From Hortaea werneckii (lineage: Eukaryota; Ascomycota; Dothideomycetes; Mycosphaerellales; Teratosphaeriaceae), in NCBI GenBank assembly GCA_037044905.1, contig JBAOKB010000048.1:372001-436000 (forward strand): a DNA stretch of 64,000 nucleotides, read 5' to 3'. Under the pieces are notes generated by a model. The model was given only the letters and a program-made list of their open reading frames with translations, ran no database searches and was not told where the DNA came from. A program made the translations under genes and the position numbers. Positions 45,882-57,744 of the stretch are shown in pieces; position 1 is the first letter of the stretch, and each line of letters starts with the position of its first letter.

Positions 45882-47761
45882 ATGGACGCCAACATGGCCG
45901 ACCCTGATCCCGCCCCTCAGCCTGATCAGGCCAACAATAACCACGATACCACCACCACCACCGCCACCAACAGCCTCCATGCGCCAGATCACGAACCCGC
46001 ACACGCCCCCAAGGAACCCTCCCCGCTAAACCCCTCCCACTCCTCTTCCCGCCCACCAAGCAAGACCCCCGCCCCGCCGCCCATCCAACGCGAACAGCGC
46101 GAGAAGAAGGATTCGCTCAAGAAACGCGAGTCCGCCATGGAAGGCAAGCCGCCTCCCACCTCCTCCCTTGGCAAGCGCAAGGCCAATGCCGCCCACGCCC
46201 ATCCCTCTCCCCAGCGCTTCAATGTCCCGCCGCCCCGCCCCCAGGATTTCGAGGCGCCCAAGGAGGACGTGATGGTCTCACACGAACCCAATGCCTTCGA
46301 GATCCCCAACAGTGATCGTCAGCTGTACAAGCCCGTCGATCTTGCTGAGAACAAGAGAGGCTATCGTTACCAACGCGCCATTGCAGACCCGCAGTTCCCA
46401 CACAAACAGTTCTACCGCGCGACTTCCCCACCACCGCACTGCGGCCGCTTCAGCTTTGAGGACGCCGACCGGAACATGCACTTTGCGACGGATGCCCTTG
46501 TGACGACCAACGAGAAGGGCTGGCGCATGGTGCGGAGTAACCTATGCGCACGAGAAGGGACCATGTACTACGAGGTGAAAATTCACAAAGGGGTACCGGC
46601 CATGGGCGGAGAGGCGCCGGCACCTGCGGAAGGGGATGCGACGGCTGCCGCGGGACCCCAACCGCATGTACGCTTTGGTTTTGCACGGAGAGAAGCGCCT
46701 CTGGATGGCCCCGTCGGCTTCGACGGCTACAGCTACGGCATCACGGACATCCGGTTCGAACCCATGCACCGCTCGCGGCCCAGCAAGTTCTTCCACCCTA
46801 AACCCAAACCCAAAAAGGGCGCCTCCAAAGCCGCCTTAACCACCGCCCCGCCTCCCATCACCTTACCCCTCGAAGACCAAGACGTGCGCGAAGGCGACGT
46901 CATCGGGCTCGAACTCCAACTCCCCTCCCTAAACCTGCACCGCAAGATCGTCACGGGCGTCTACAACCCCGCAGTCGACATCGGGGACGGCTTCGACGAC
47001 GCACCGAGCTACACCCACAAAGACAGCACCAGCGGCGCAGCGAACCACGAAGACGAAACCGTCGCCGCCCGCGACATCATCCGGGACCGCATCCCGGTCC
47101 CTACAAGGGGAACTCGTACTTCGAAATCATCGACCACGTCCCCTCCAAACCCATGGAAATCTACACAGACCGGCAAACCAACCTGTCCACCTTGTCCACT
47201 TCCACCCCGACCCCGACCGTGAAGGACCCAGCCGGCGTCTCCATCGCCCTGAAATCCCCGCCCAACCCGAACCACGAGTACGCCTCCCTCCGCACCCTAC
47301 CCCACTCGGCCCTGCGCGTGTATAAGAATGGAAAGCTCATCGGCACCGCGTTCGAGAACCTCTTGGCTTTCCTCCCGCCCGCGTCGGCGCCGAGTCGGAT
47401 TATGGGCGCGCGGGAAGGGTTTGATGATGGGTTCGTAGGTTATTTCCCTGCTGTCGCGTGTTTTGGGGGTGGGGTGGCGGAGGTGAATTTCGGGGATGGG
47501 AAGAAAGGCGGGTTTTGGTGTCCGCCGGAGCATGTTAGGGGGGCGATGGTGTGCGGGTGCGGGTGCGCACGCGGATGTGGGTGCTGGGGGTTGGAACCCC
47601 GGCAGGACTCCCCGGCCTATAGGGAGAGGTATCGGGAGCAGATTGCTGAGGATGTCGTGTGGGATGTTATCGACGAGGTGGATTTCTTTATGCAGGATGG
47701 GGGTGAAGTCGGGGATGGCACGGCAGCGGAAGGAGGGGGAGCTGGTAGTGGGGCGAGGTAA
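45882..47761 (+). CDS. BRE2: COMPASS subunit Bre2/Ash2-like SPRY protein
   Basis: Bre2 (animal ASH2L) is a core subunit of the Set1/COMPASS histone H3K4 methyltransferase. The first ~130 residues are disordered (Pro/Ser/His-rich). The SPRY core begins with FYRATSPPPHCGRFSFEDADRNMHF, TNEKGWRMVRSNLCAREGTMYYEVKI, VRFGFARREAPLDGPVGFDGYSYGI and EGDVIGLELQLPS. One C is missing from the run at 47099-47101. Restored, the protein continues IPVPYKGNSYFEIIDHVPSKPME, RVYKNGKLIGTAFENLLAFLPP and DGFVGYFPAVACFGGG to the SDI-like end QIAEDVVWDVIDEVDFFMQDGG. The corrected length is 626 residues. Without correction the second half of SPRY is lost. It shares a 329-bp promoter with ENP1. Confidence 0.93.
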
Positions 47762-48467
47762 GGGTAGTCGGTTGAAGCAGGAGGTATAGGGGTTATTCAA
47801 GTAGATTTGATGAACTGACGAGTTCTCGTTGTGGCATATGTTGCTTTGCTTTATTTTTATTTGCCCCATTTCCCCAGTTCCTACACTTCTCACTCTGACT
47901 TGAGTAAAGAGGGTCCCGGAAGGAAACCCAGAAAGTGCGAATATCTGAATTTCAGAATTAGGGTACCTAGATAATAAGTTTTGCCTTGTTTTGTATTGTT
48001 TTTGGGGAGATGAAGGATTTTTTCTATCACCTTTTTCTTCTTCTTCTATTTCTTCTTCTGTTTCTCTACCTTGATTAGTAAACGGAAGCGAGGACACGTA
48101 GGTAATTGTAGCTTTCTCATGCCGTTGTCAATTGAACGAGTGAATAGTAAGGTGATACAGACATAAGAAATGGAAGGCGAGTCTGTCGGTCGTCTTGCAA
48201 TTCGTATGTACAAAGAGCAAAAAAAAAGTTGCTTCACCACACCATCTTGGGCTATATTTCTTTTCATCTGGATTTCTCGTTACCGGATCACATCGTAGAT
48301 GACATTTTCGTAACAGCTTTCTCTTCCCTTCTTAACATGTCTTCGTTCCATTCAAATCAGCCCCACACAGAGAGCTCTTTTTTTCCACATAAGACACACA
48401 CACACACGCACGCCTTCGCTCCAATTTCTCAACGTCGACAAGAAAAGTGATGAGTAAGACTGCCCGC
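47762..48467. other. Convergent intergenic region
   Basis: This holds the 3' UTRs of BRE2 and the aldolase gene. It contains a TTC-rich pyrimidine stretch near 48035-48062, a short poly(A) run near 48221 and an ACACACAC tract near 48395. I see no gene. Confidence 0.5.
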
Positions 48468-49620
48468 TTACAACTTGTTGGAGGCGTTGAAGTCCTCAAG
48501 GGCGATGGCCACACGCTTGGTCATGGTCTTCTCACCCTCGCGGACCCAGACTCTTGGGTCGTAGAACCTGGAAGAGAGAAGAGAAGGTTAGCATACTGTT
48601 CGAGCAGTGCAAGGAGATGGTAGTGGAGAACATACTTCTTGTTAGGCTTGTCAGCACCGTCAGGGTTGCCGACCTGGGTCATGAGGTAGTCCTTGTTCTT
48701 GAGCATGTAGTCACGGATGCCCTCGGTGTAGGCGTACTGCAGGTCGGTGTCGAGGTTGACCTTGCAGACGCCGTGGGAGATGGCGTCGAGGTACTCCTGC
48801 TTGCCGGAGCCGGAGCCGCCGTGGAAGACGAGGAAGACGGGCTTCTTGTCGTCCTTGATGCCCTCCTTCTCGGCGACGTACTGCTGGTGCTTGCTCAGCA
48901 GCTCCGGGTGCAGCTTGACGTTGCCCGGCTTGTACACGCCGTGCACGTTGCCGAAGCCGGCGGCGATGGAGAAGTACGGGCTGATGGGCATCAGGGTCTT
49001 GTAGATGTTGTGGATGTCCTCGGCTGGGTGTAGAGCGAGGCGTTGTCGACGGACTCGTTGTTCACGCCGTCCTCCTCACCGCCGGTGATGCCGATCTCCA
49101 TCTCGAGCCACTGCTTCATCGGGGCAGCGCGCTTGAGGTAGTCGGCGGTGGTCTTGATGTTCTCCTCGACCGGCTCCTCGGACAGGTCGATCATGTGGGA
49201 GGAGAAGAGCGGCTCGCCGGTGGCCTTGAAGTGCTTCTCGTCGGCGTCGAGCATGCCGTCCAACCATGGCAGCAGCTTCTTCGCGCAGTGGTCGGTGTGG
49301 AGGACGACTGGGACGCCGTAGGCCGGGGCGACGGCACGGATGTAGTGGGCGGCGGCGATGGCACCGGAAATGGAGGCGCTCTGGTCCTTGTTGTCGATGC
49401 CCTTACCGCAGAAGTAGGCAGCACCGCCCTGCGAGACCTGCAGGATGATCGGGGCCTGGGCGACCTTGGCGGCCTCGAGCGAGGCGACGACGGTGGAGGA
49501 GCTGGTGCAGTTGATGGCGGGGATGGCGTAGTTCTCCTTCTGGGCGTGCTTGAAGAGGGCCTTCACGTCCTCGCCGTAGATGACACCGGCCTTGCGGCTC
49601 AGAACGTCCTTGGCACCCAT
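48468..49620 (-). CDS. FBA1: Fructose-bisphosphate aldolase, class II
   Basis: This zinc-dependent class II aldolase of glycolysis cleaves fructose 1,6-bisphosphate to dihydroxyacetone phosphate and glyceraldehyde 3-phosphate. Motifs: VLSRKAGVIYGEDVKALFKHAQ at the start, PVVLHTDHCAKKLLPW with the first zinc ligand, LDGMLDADEKHF, SHMIDLSEEPVEEN, GITGGEEDGVNNESVDNASLYTQPEDI, FGNVHGVYKPGNVKL and VFHGGSGS. The intron at 48568-48635 (68 nt) joins PNKK to FYDPRVWVREGE. One base is missing at 49022-49023 (CAGCCGAGG should be CAGCCCGAGG), which would truncate the enzyme. Corrected length is 361 residues, normal for fungi. Codon use is strongly biased to G/C third positions, as expected for a highly expressed gene. 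Confidence 0.96.
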
Positions 49621-50596
49621 TGTTGCTGTGTTGTGGTGGAAGTAGTTTGTCTAGAGGAGGGTTTATGGGTAAGTGGGGTGTTGTTACACAATGGAGTGGA
49701 ATTGTTTGTTGTGGAGGGGTATCAATATGGAGTGGAAATGGAGACGTACGTTTGGAGGGAGCGATACGGTTCAAATAGTTTTTTTGGTCGGGTGAATCAC
49801 GATCCAGGTAGCGTTGGTTGGGCGTAGTGAAGAGATTGAGAACACACTGACGTAGCGGGGTTGCTATTTGAGCAGTGGAAAAGGCTGCACTGACTACTGC
49901 TGCTGCCCACAGTCCAGCCCAGCAGGACCCCACCTTCGCTGCATCACCGCGCCCACTCTTGAGCCTCTCCCCTCGAGTTTCGCCGAAGGCGCCCGAGCGG
50001 TCAATCCAGCCAGCCAGCGAGCTGAAACCGTCTGACTCTGGGGCTTCCGTGGGAGGGGGCATTGGCATGGCATCACCCGAAATCTATTCGTCGACTGAGT
50101 CCGGATTCGGAGACGTATCGCCATGCATACCAAGGCATGCTCTATAGCTTTTCGTATGCGGCGTCTATCTGTGCCTACTGTATGATACGGACCGTCCATA
50201 CTACTACAATAGTGCATGGCAGCCCCCAGTCCATGTCTGCTGGCATGATGGCAAAACACCTCATGTACCCACGTGCTTAACTGGAACTTTCGCTCCCTCG
50301 TCATCGCTGTGTCGCGGCCGGAACAAAACATCACCTTAGGTAATGAGGCAATGAGGGGCTCTGACTTCAGTGCTGTCGTCGACGCTCGGACCCATTCTCA
50401 CCCCTCCAAGCCCTCCAACGCTCTGCTCTGCACAGATTATTATGTATTATTCTCGGTCGCGACCGTCACGTGAGTCGGCCCATCCCGCCGCTATGCCTGC
50501 TTCCGAAAAGTTCGATGCCGCCCAGCCCGCCAACTACGACGCGCGCGCCAGCATTCAATAGTCCAGATCCCGTATATCCTCACAACCACCAGTAAG
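49621..50596. promoter_or_regulatory. Shared promoter region, FBA1 / PRP19
   Basis: This is 976 bp of head-to-head spacer. The part next to the aldolase gene is pyrimidine-rich on the transcribed sense strand, as in strong fungal promoters. No separate gene is supported. Confidence 0.4.
49651..49749 (-). other. Putative 5' UTR intron of the aldolase gene
   Basis: Reading the minus strand, GTACGTCTCC (from 49749) and CCCTCCTCTAG (ending at 49651) would bound a 99-nt intron about 30 nt before the aldolase ATG. 5' UTR introns are common in highly expressed fungal glycolytic genes. This is inference from splice motifs only. Confidence 0.4.
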
Positions 50597-52218
50597 ATGT
50601 TGTGCGCAAGTACGTCCATCGATGCTTGTGTGATGGAAGAATGACACCATAACTAACCTTCCCTCCCAGTCTCCGGCGAAGCGCCCGAGCAGCCAGTCGC
50701 ATCGCGCAAGTCCGGTTAGTGAAACGAAACACCTGAGCCACAAACGATTCGCGGACTTACGGTAGGTGTAGGCAACGTCTTCGAAAAGAGGCTCATTGAG
50801 GCTTACATCGCTGAGAACGGCACCGATCCCGTCAATGGCGAGGAGCTCTCCCCCGACGACCTCGTAGACCTCAAGCAGAGCCGCCTGGCCAAGCCGCGTC
50901 CGCCCCAGCTCACCTCCATCCCCGCCCTCCTCTCCACCTTCCAGAATGAGTGGGATGCGCTCATCCTCGAGACGTTCCAATTGAAGCAGCAGTTGGCCGA
51001 GACGAGGCAGGAGCTATCCACTGCGCTGTACTACAATGACTCGGCACAGAGGGTGATTGCGCGGTTACAGAAGGAGAGGGACGAGGCCAGAGATGCGCTC
51101 TCTAGGGTATCAGTAACTGCTGCACCGAATGGCGCTGGCCAAGCAAATGGGGATGCCATGCAGGTGGATGGCCAGGGCCTCCCTCAGGACGTTCTCGACA
51201 AGATCGACGCGACCCAGGCGAAACTCTCAGCCACGAGACGTAAGCGGCCAGTGCCAGAAGACTGGGCGACAGGTGATGAAGTTGCGGCATACGACGTCAA
51301 GAGCAAGGCGGACACACAATTCACAGGCGCCAAATCACTGTCTGTGGATGAAACGGGGATTTCTTCTTAACTGGTGATTCGGACGGCACTGTTGGTATTT
51401 ATGATCTCAAGCAAGATGCTTTCACAACCCGAAGCAATCTCAGCGCAGGCGGCATCAACCACGGTGCTTGGGCGAGAGACAATGCTGTTGTAGCGACTGC
51501 CAGCGGTGCTGTGGTGGTCACTCAAGAAGGTGCTGTGAAAGCGAAGTTCCAGCAACACGCAGGCGCTGCTACAGCTGTTGCCGCACACCCTAGCGGCGAG
51601 CTGCTAGCTTCAGTGGGCGTGGACAAGAGTCTTGTGCTGTACGATCTGCAGAGCGGGAAGGTCCTGACGCAGATCTTCTCCGATGCTGGTAAGTTTATAC
51701 ACTCGAGATTCGAAGGAAGGAGAAAACAGCCACTGACATTTTACAGCCCTTACGAGCACGACTTTCCACCCAGACGGCCATCTGCTCGCAGCTGGTGCAG
51801 CCAACGGCTCCATCAAGCTCTACGACGTCAAGACCTGCCAGCTAGCCCACACCTTCCCCAGCCCCGCTGGTGCAACTCCCGTGGCCGACCTCAATTTCTC
51901 TGAGAACGGCACCTGGCTCGCCTCCGCACACGAGGGCTCTACGACCGTCACGGTCTGGGATTAAGGAAATTGAGCGCCCTGAAGACGTTGGAGGTCGGTG
52001 GTGCGGTCACTGGCATCTCATGGGATTACACGGGTCAATTCCTGGCTGCCTGCGGTCCGGGTGGAGTGACGGTCGCTCAGTACACCAAGGCCTCCAAGTC
52101 TTGGACCGAGCCGCTGAGGAAGGGCGTAAGCGGTGCGCAGGATGTCAAGTGGGGTGCCAATGCGAAGAAGTTGGTCGCTTTGACCAGTGACGGAGCAGTC
52201 AATGTGCTTGCCGCTTAA
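50597..52218 (+). CDS. PRP19: Pre-mRNA-processing factor 19 (U-box E3 ligase)
   Basis: Prp19 is the U-box ubiquitin ligase and scaffold of the NineTeen complex that activates the spliceosome. The tiny first exon (50597-50609, MLCA) is followed by introns 50610-50669 and 50715-50771. The U-box reads ISGEAPEQPVASRKSGNVFEKRLIEAYI, then the Prp19 tetramer coiled coil (ETFQLKQQLAETRQELSTALYYNDSAQRVIARL). A WD40 propeller forms the C-terminus (GDSDGTVGIYDL, SVGVDKSLVLYDL, AAGAANGSIKLYDV, SAHEGSTTVTVWDL). The last intron is 51689-51746. Two frame breaks remove bases in runs: a G at 51355-51358 (DETG|DFFLTGD) and a T at 51961-51962 (VWD|LRKLSALKTLEVGG). The corrected length is 482 residues. Confidence 0.95.
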
Positions 52219-53087
52219 GCTTAGAAAGCAATTAAGGTGCAGCGAGGTGTTTGAACGTGGCTCCAATACTGCGAAGTGTTCGGAGGGGAGGATGTGTGCT
52301 GGAGCGCACATGACACGCTCGGCAAGAGGACGACCTGCTGTTGAGGCAGGTGACTGTAAATTTGTAGCACAGAAAACGGAGTTAAGGATCACGCGCACGC
52401 GCGGTTCGCGCTGCATTAACCTTTGCCACACCCCACGCAGCGAGACATCCTTTCCCCTTTCCATTCTTCGACTTTTCCTTTGCCCTACATAGTACTTCTT
52501 CTGCGAAGAGCCTCCGTGACTTGGACAATACCAACTGCCCAGGTGGGCAAGCGGACATCTTTCTTATTGTCGCTGAAAGTGTGATTGGGCGTTGGCGTGG
52601 ATAATAGCATGGAGTGGACCCCTCTCGAGACTTTCTGAAGGAAGTACCTGGTACCGCGCGCTGTCTTGCCAGCTCGGCCCAAAACCCGCAACGACTTGAC
52701 GCCGCTTTCGACTTCAACCTTAAACTCCGGCTATAACTTCACACAGCGCTTACACTTCTTACCACGGATCCTTCTTTCCATTCCTTTGCTATCGCTGTTG
52801 CGGATCTCAGATCATTCACGCAGCGGCCGGAACTTCTGCACTTCTGAAGACACCAAAAAACCCAAGTCGGTGGCAGGAAGGGTTCGTTCGGAGGTATGGA
52901 CGGTGCTCGAGACAACCCGCTATTACGTCGGCACAGCACAAAGGTGGGTTGTTTCCTCCCTCTTCAACCTTCCTTTCTACCTTTTCCCCTTTGCTTGTGA
53001 ACAGAGAATCTAAGGGACTCATTGCCCTCTTCCGCTTCACATGCATGGTTATTGACAATGCTCGCTGTCCAGAGATCATACAGCACC
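52219..53087. other. Intergenic region
   Basis: This is the 3' UTR of PRP19 and the promoter of the RING-like gene. The last 400 bp are pyrimidine-rich on the + strand, and a possible 5' UTR intron may lie near 52940-53010. No gene is supported. Confidence 0.4.
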
Positions 53088-54702
53088 ATGGCCGAACGCC
53101 AGCACCGGGACCACGACCCCGGCGAAGATTCCGACTCGCTTTTCATTCCGCAGGACCCTCACTATGACAATGAACAGTCGAGTAGTCGGCGTCGATTAGC
53201 TTTGCCTCCGATGAGACCTCAGCATTTTCCCGGCGACGGACTGGACTTTAGAAGACCTGTGATGAGCGGTTCTGGCGGGGGTGGGGGTGATGCTGCTGCT
53301 GCTGCTGCTGCTCCGGCTGTCAGCGAGAGGCCATCGGCAGCTGTCACGATTGATCTGACGGATGATGACAATACACAAAACGTGGGGACATCACAAGAAG
53401 CGGCAGGAGACTATGGAAGTGGAGCAGGCCCCTCAGAAAGAGCAGGGAGTTCTCGTGCGAGGAGACCACCAAGGTTTGGAAGGGACATCATAGAAGTGGA
53501 GGATGAACCAAGTGCGCGTCACGAACTGGCCGGAGACAGCAGCAGAGGCGTACGATCACATGGTCGCCCACCAGGCGACCCTCTACGACGACCTCAATTC
53601 GCAGGTCTCCGCCGACCCGCCAGATTCCCGGCTCGACAACCCACCCCTCCCGACTTCGACGACGACCTCGAAATAGTATCCGAGCGCGCGCTATCACGAC
53701 CGCCCACCGCAAGCCGCCAGCGCACACCCGCCATGCCGAACCCACGAAGCGTAACCCCATATCCCGGCGAGGCCGCCCCTATCGACCTGACCGACGACGA
53801 CGACCTCATGATCACCGACACCCGCACGCGCGGAGGCGGCCTGAACGGCGCACCGCCGGGCATCACCGCCGGCCAAGGCACCCGCAGCGAGAACTACGGC
53901 GGCGGCCTAGGCATAGGCCGCATAGCCGACATCCTGCGAGGCGAAGGCCGAGGCGTAGGCAACCGACTCCTCCAACGACTCCGGTTCGACGACGCCTACG
54001 GCCCTATCCAGCACGCGCGACCCCGTCATCACCATCCACACCACAACCCCGGCTACCACGCCGGCGGCGGCGGCGGTGGTGGTGGTGGTCCTCCTCCCCC
54101 ACCTGCAGCAGCAGCAGCCGTGATAGGTTTCGGGCCCGTGATGATGGACTTCGAAACGCCTGCTTTCGATCTCGGATTAGGCGGCCACCATCGGCCGCCG
54201 ACGCCCAAATACGAGCCCCCCGCGCCAGCGGAGCAAGGGTTCACGCGGAGTCCTGGGGAGGACGAGGAGGTGGTGTGTCCGAACTGTGGGGACGAGTTGG
54301 GCTTGGGAGCCGGCGAGGTGAAGCAGCAGGTTTGGTGTGTGAAGGGGTGTGGGCATGTAAGTTTTTGTTTTTGTTTTCTTTTTCTGTTTCCCTTCGGAGA
54401 TGGGGGATGTTTTGAGATGAGAGGATAGGCGAAAGATGATGGGGAAAAAGGAGATAGGGAAATGAGCATACGTGGAGGTTTTTGGCTAATCTCGACATTA
54501 AATAGGTCTACTGCGGCGAATGCGCGCACAACCGCCACCGTCCCCTCAGCAAGAAGGGCAAAGCGCGCGCGTCTGATCTTCCCGCATCGACTGCCGCCGC
54601 TGCTGCTGCTGTCCCTCCCCGCCGTTCAAGAAGTGCGTCGTCGACGGTTGCGGCAAGTCCACGGGGAAGAGCAATATGTTCCAGATCTACCTCGGGACGT
54701 GA
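53088..54702 (+). CDS. SIM-rich RING-like protein, possible SUMO-targeted ubiquitin ligase
   Basis: This nuclear-type protein has several SUMO-interacting motifs: TIDLTDDD, DIIEVEDE, LEIVSE and PIDLTDDDD, all hydrophobic cores beside acidic residues. A Gly-rich and polyproline low-complexity stretch (about 54060-54110) precedes a C-terminal zinc domain: VCPNCGDEL, WCVKGCGHVYCGEC, and after a poly-Ala segment KKCVVDGCGKS...MFQIYLGT. The Cys/His spacing is RING-like with a long insert. The intron at 54357-54505 (149 nt, longest in the window) lies inside the zinc domain. One C is missing from the run at 54617-54620; restoring it gives the conserved end and 488 residues. The start at 53088 (MAERQHRD) is chosen over ATGs 30 bp upstream by composition. 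Ligase activity is inferred. Confidence 0.78.
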
Positions 54703-55497
54703 GAGATGTCACTTGCCCCCTTCATGAGCCTGCTGTGAAACGGCGGGGTTTGAAGAGAGATTACGGTTCAGACGAAACGATATGATGGGGTGGGTGATGG
54801 GATTTCTGGGGCGCAAAAAATGGGCATACGGCGTTTCCCTTTTTTCTCAAAGTCGAGAAAAGAGGAAGGTCAAGGGGCTGCTTGATGCGGGACAGATGTC
54901 TTGCTTCACTGAAGGCAAGGCAAGGCAAGGCAAGGCAACGGGTTGCTCAAGTTTGTTTTTCACCTCGTTCGTCACTTTTATAGCATGGTGTTGGATGGAG
55001 TTCTTTCCAAAAAGGGGTCACGGGAGATGGGGCCGGGGGTTAGCCTAAGGTACTTTTTCTGTATTATTTTATCTCCTTTCCCTTGACTGGAGGGTTAGCA
55101 AAGGGGATCTTCGCGGCTGTTGGACTTCTCCCTTGCGGATTGTCAAGCGTCATGTCAAGGCCACACTTGCCTAAATAACCCACTTACGTTCCAATTTTGT
55201 TCGAACATTTTGTAGCCTTCCATATCCCGGGCTTCCCATTATTTTCCCATCTCCCTAGGTATTATTGTCGCACAGTCTGACCTCATCGGATGCAGGTACA
55301 ACGGCGCGCCCGCGACCCTCCCGCCCTTCCGAGCCCGAAGACCGGACCCCTCGGTTTCCTGATCCAGTAGGCGCTTTTGCCGATAGCATTGGGTCGCCTG
55401 CCAACAACTAGAATATTCTCGGCCTATACACACGCAACGCCTACCTCTCGACTCCCAAGGCATCAACCCTCTCCTCCTCCGTGGATCCTCGAAGACC
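54703..55497. other. Intergenic region
   Basis: This lies between two + strand genes. It holds a five-unit AAGGC pentanucleotide repeat (54912-54936). No other feature is supported. Confidence 0.5.
54912..54936. repeat. (AAGGC)5 microsatellite
   Basis: Five exact tandem copies of AAGGC are followed by AACGG. The repeat lies in the 3' region of the RING-like gene. Confidence 0.9.
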
Positions 55498-56331
55498 ATG
55501 GACCGTCCGAGCGACGCCCAAGCCGCTCGTCCCTCCAAACCTCAACAGGATGATGCGCAGCCCGTGAAGGTCGTCCCGCCCACCTGGCGATCCCTCTACC
55601 TCATCCTCTACAACTCCGTCTCCGCGCTACTATGGGCGGTCGTGCTCGGACGCGTGCTCGCGATCGAGAGCGTGCATGGGAGGCGGGGCGTCTATCTCGG
55701 CGTCGGACAGTGGACGAAGTGGACGCAGACGGTTGCTGCGTTGGAGGTTGTGCATGCGGGACTTGGTAAGAAAGGATGACCTCCAACCTTGTGGAGGGCG
55801 TAGAAGGATCATACAGCTAACCGGGAAATCTGAATAAGGCATCGTTCGCGCCCCGATCCTCACGACCCTAATGCAAGTGGCCTCGCGCTTCCTGCTCGTC
55901 TGGCTCATCGTGCCCAACTTCCCCGCCACGACCTCGCGCTCCACCGCCTACGGCACCATGTTGCTCGCCTGGTCCGTCACGGAGGTGATCCGGTACTCGT
56001 ACTTCGCCGTGAACATCGCTTATGGCGGGGTGCCGAAGGCGCTTACCTGGTTAAGGTATAATACCTTCTTCGTGCTGTACCCGCTAGGCATCGCGAGCGA
56101 GTGCTGGTTGGTTTGGTTGAGTATTGAGCCCGCCAGGTCTTGGAATGCGGCGTATGAGTGGGTGTTGAAGCTGATACTGTTTGTCTATGTGCCTGGTACG
56201 TCTGTTGTCTTTCTCGGTGAAATCTGTATTGGACTGGGCTGACTTTGTCGGAAGGTTCGTACATCCTCTTCACGCATATGATGGCGCAGAGGCGCAAGGT
56301 GATGCGCTCTTTGCGTGAGAAGACCGAGTAA
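55498..56331 (+). CDS. PHS1: Very-long-chain 3-hydroxyacyl-CoA dehydratase (HACD/Phs1)
   Basis: This ER multi-pass enzyme dehydrates 3-hydroxyacyl-CoA in the very-long-chain fatty-acid elongation cycle that supplies sphingolipids. Three exons are joined by introns 55766-55838 (73 nt) and 56196-56254 (59 nt), giving 233 residues in frame, close to yeast Phs1. Signature segments are LYLILYNSVSALLWAVVLGRV, TLEVVHAG-like LEVVHAGLGIVRAPILTTLMQVASRF, WSVTEVIRYSYFAVN with the catalytic Tyr, and TWLRYNTFFVLYPLGIASECWL with the catalytic Glu. The C-terminus ends in a basic stretch (MMAQRRKVMRSLREKTE), compatible with ER retention. No frame break. Confidence 0.95.
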
Positions 56332-57744
56332 ATGGTGTCAAGGCTTCCGTTCTTTGGAATGTCATGTATGGCTTCCTGCGAGGGGGAGCTAGAAGACTAG
56401 ACATGATGAATCTAGGCTCCAGCATGGCCAAGGTTGGCCGAATGCATGGAAAGGTTTTTCAAAGTCTCACCGTTCTGAGAGAAGATCGCGACTGCAATCC
56501 ACTTGATGGAGTTTACAACCCGCCAAGGTCATTGGTCTTGACCTCGATCCATCCTGATCAGCACGATGCATATCACGCCAGTAAAGCCACGCGCTTGCTC
56601 TAGCAATCGCGGATCTAGATATCCAACGGACGTTATTGGAGCCAAGTCAAGAGGCTTCATCCGAATGGCTGTGTGTAAATATAATCTTGAATTCGGGCTA
56701 GTACGAGTTCGATGTAACAACATTTCCACGACTCCCCCAATGTTCGCTTATGGAAACGGCGTATCCACTGTTTCCAAGTTTCAACAGTGTCAGAATGATG
56801 GGAGACTTTCACGTTTACATCTACCTAGGTACCTTCTTATCCCAACTGCCCTCTCGATTTGACACAAGCAATGCGGATTCCACGGAATTTGTAACCCGTC
56901 TTATCAGGCTCATAAGAGGCTGTGGCTCATCAATTTTGGGCAATAGTAAAGATGAGGGGATGCTCGTGGGTTGGAAGTTCAACACAGAAAGGGATGGATG
57001 CCATCATTATCGTGATGAAAGCTCATCTTGCGTTCCGTTTTGCAAGCAAAAGCCTATCGTTGTTAAGTATTGAATACCGTCAATTCATACCAAGGCCCAT
57101 CCCTTCGGAGTGGGCAGAGCGTTCTCATCCCTCAGACGCTGTTCCAATGTCCCGCCCCACAGAGGACCAAATGCTGCCAACTTCTTACAAGCGGCTCTCT
57201 AGTAAAATCTCCGCACCATGTAGATCTGTTGTGCCCAGCGATCCGAGAGCTAAAGAGTACATTGCAAGCTTCCCTGAACAGCGCACTCGTCGACCCTTGG
57301 AATCTTCGCTTCGTAGAGAACGCACGGTGTGGCCGGAATTGACAAAGTCGCTGGACGAGGACGTGGGGCACTGGCTGCTGAGGAAAAAAGCCGGCTTCTT
57401 TGCGTTCTGATAACGCGATATTCATGCTCCCAAAAGCAGAAGGTGCGCGGGCGCGCGACCCCGGCAACGTGCGTTTGTGAATATAGTCTGGCAGTGAGGT
57501 AATCTTGTGTGACCAAGAGCAGATGCCAAGGCCGTAGGCTTCTTCATCCTTCTCCTGGTGTGTCGAAGCCGGGGTGTAGCAGGGAGCTCGCACGGCGTAC
57601 GGTGCTACCAGTGATCACCCAAAGCATTGCCAGCGCATCTCTGGAGTTGATCGCCTGCGACGCAGGTATTCCATTGGGGAACTTCATCCGGTGCTGTCAT
57701 TCTTGTTGCCAAAATTGCCGACCGACGTAAACCAAGTAGGATCG
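56332..57744. other. Gene-poor convergent intergenic region
   Basis: This is 1.4 kb between two converging genes. It contains a TACCTAGGTA palindrome at 56822-56831. An 87-codon ORF at 57147-57410 (+) has a balanced, hydrophilic composition but no recognisable domain and is not called as a gene. Confidence 0.45.
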
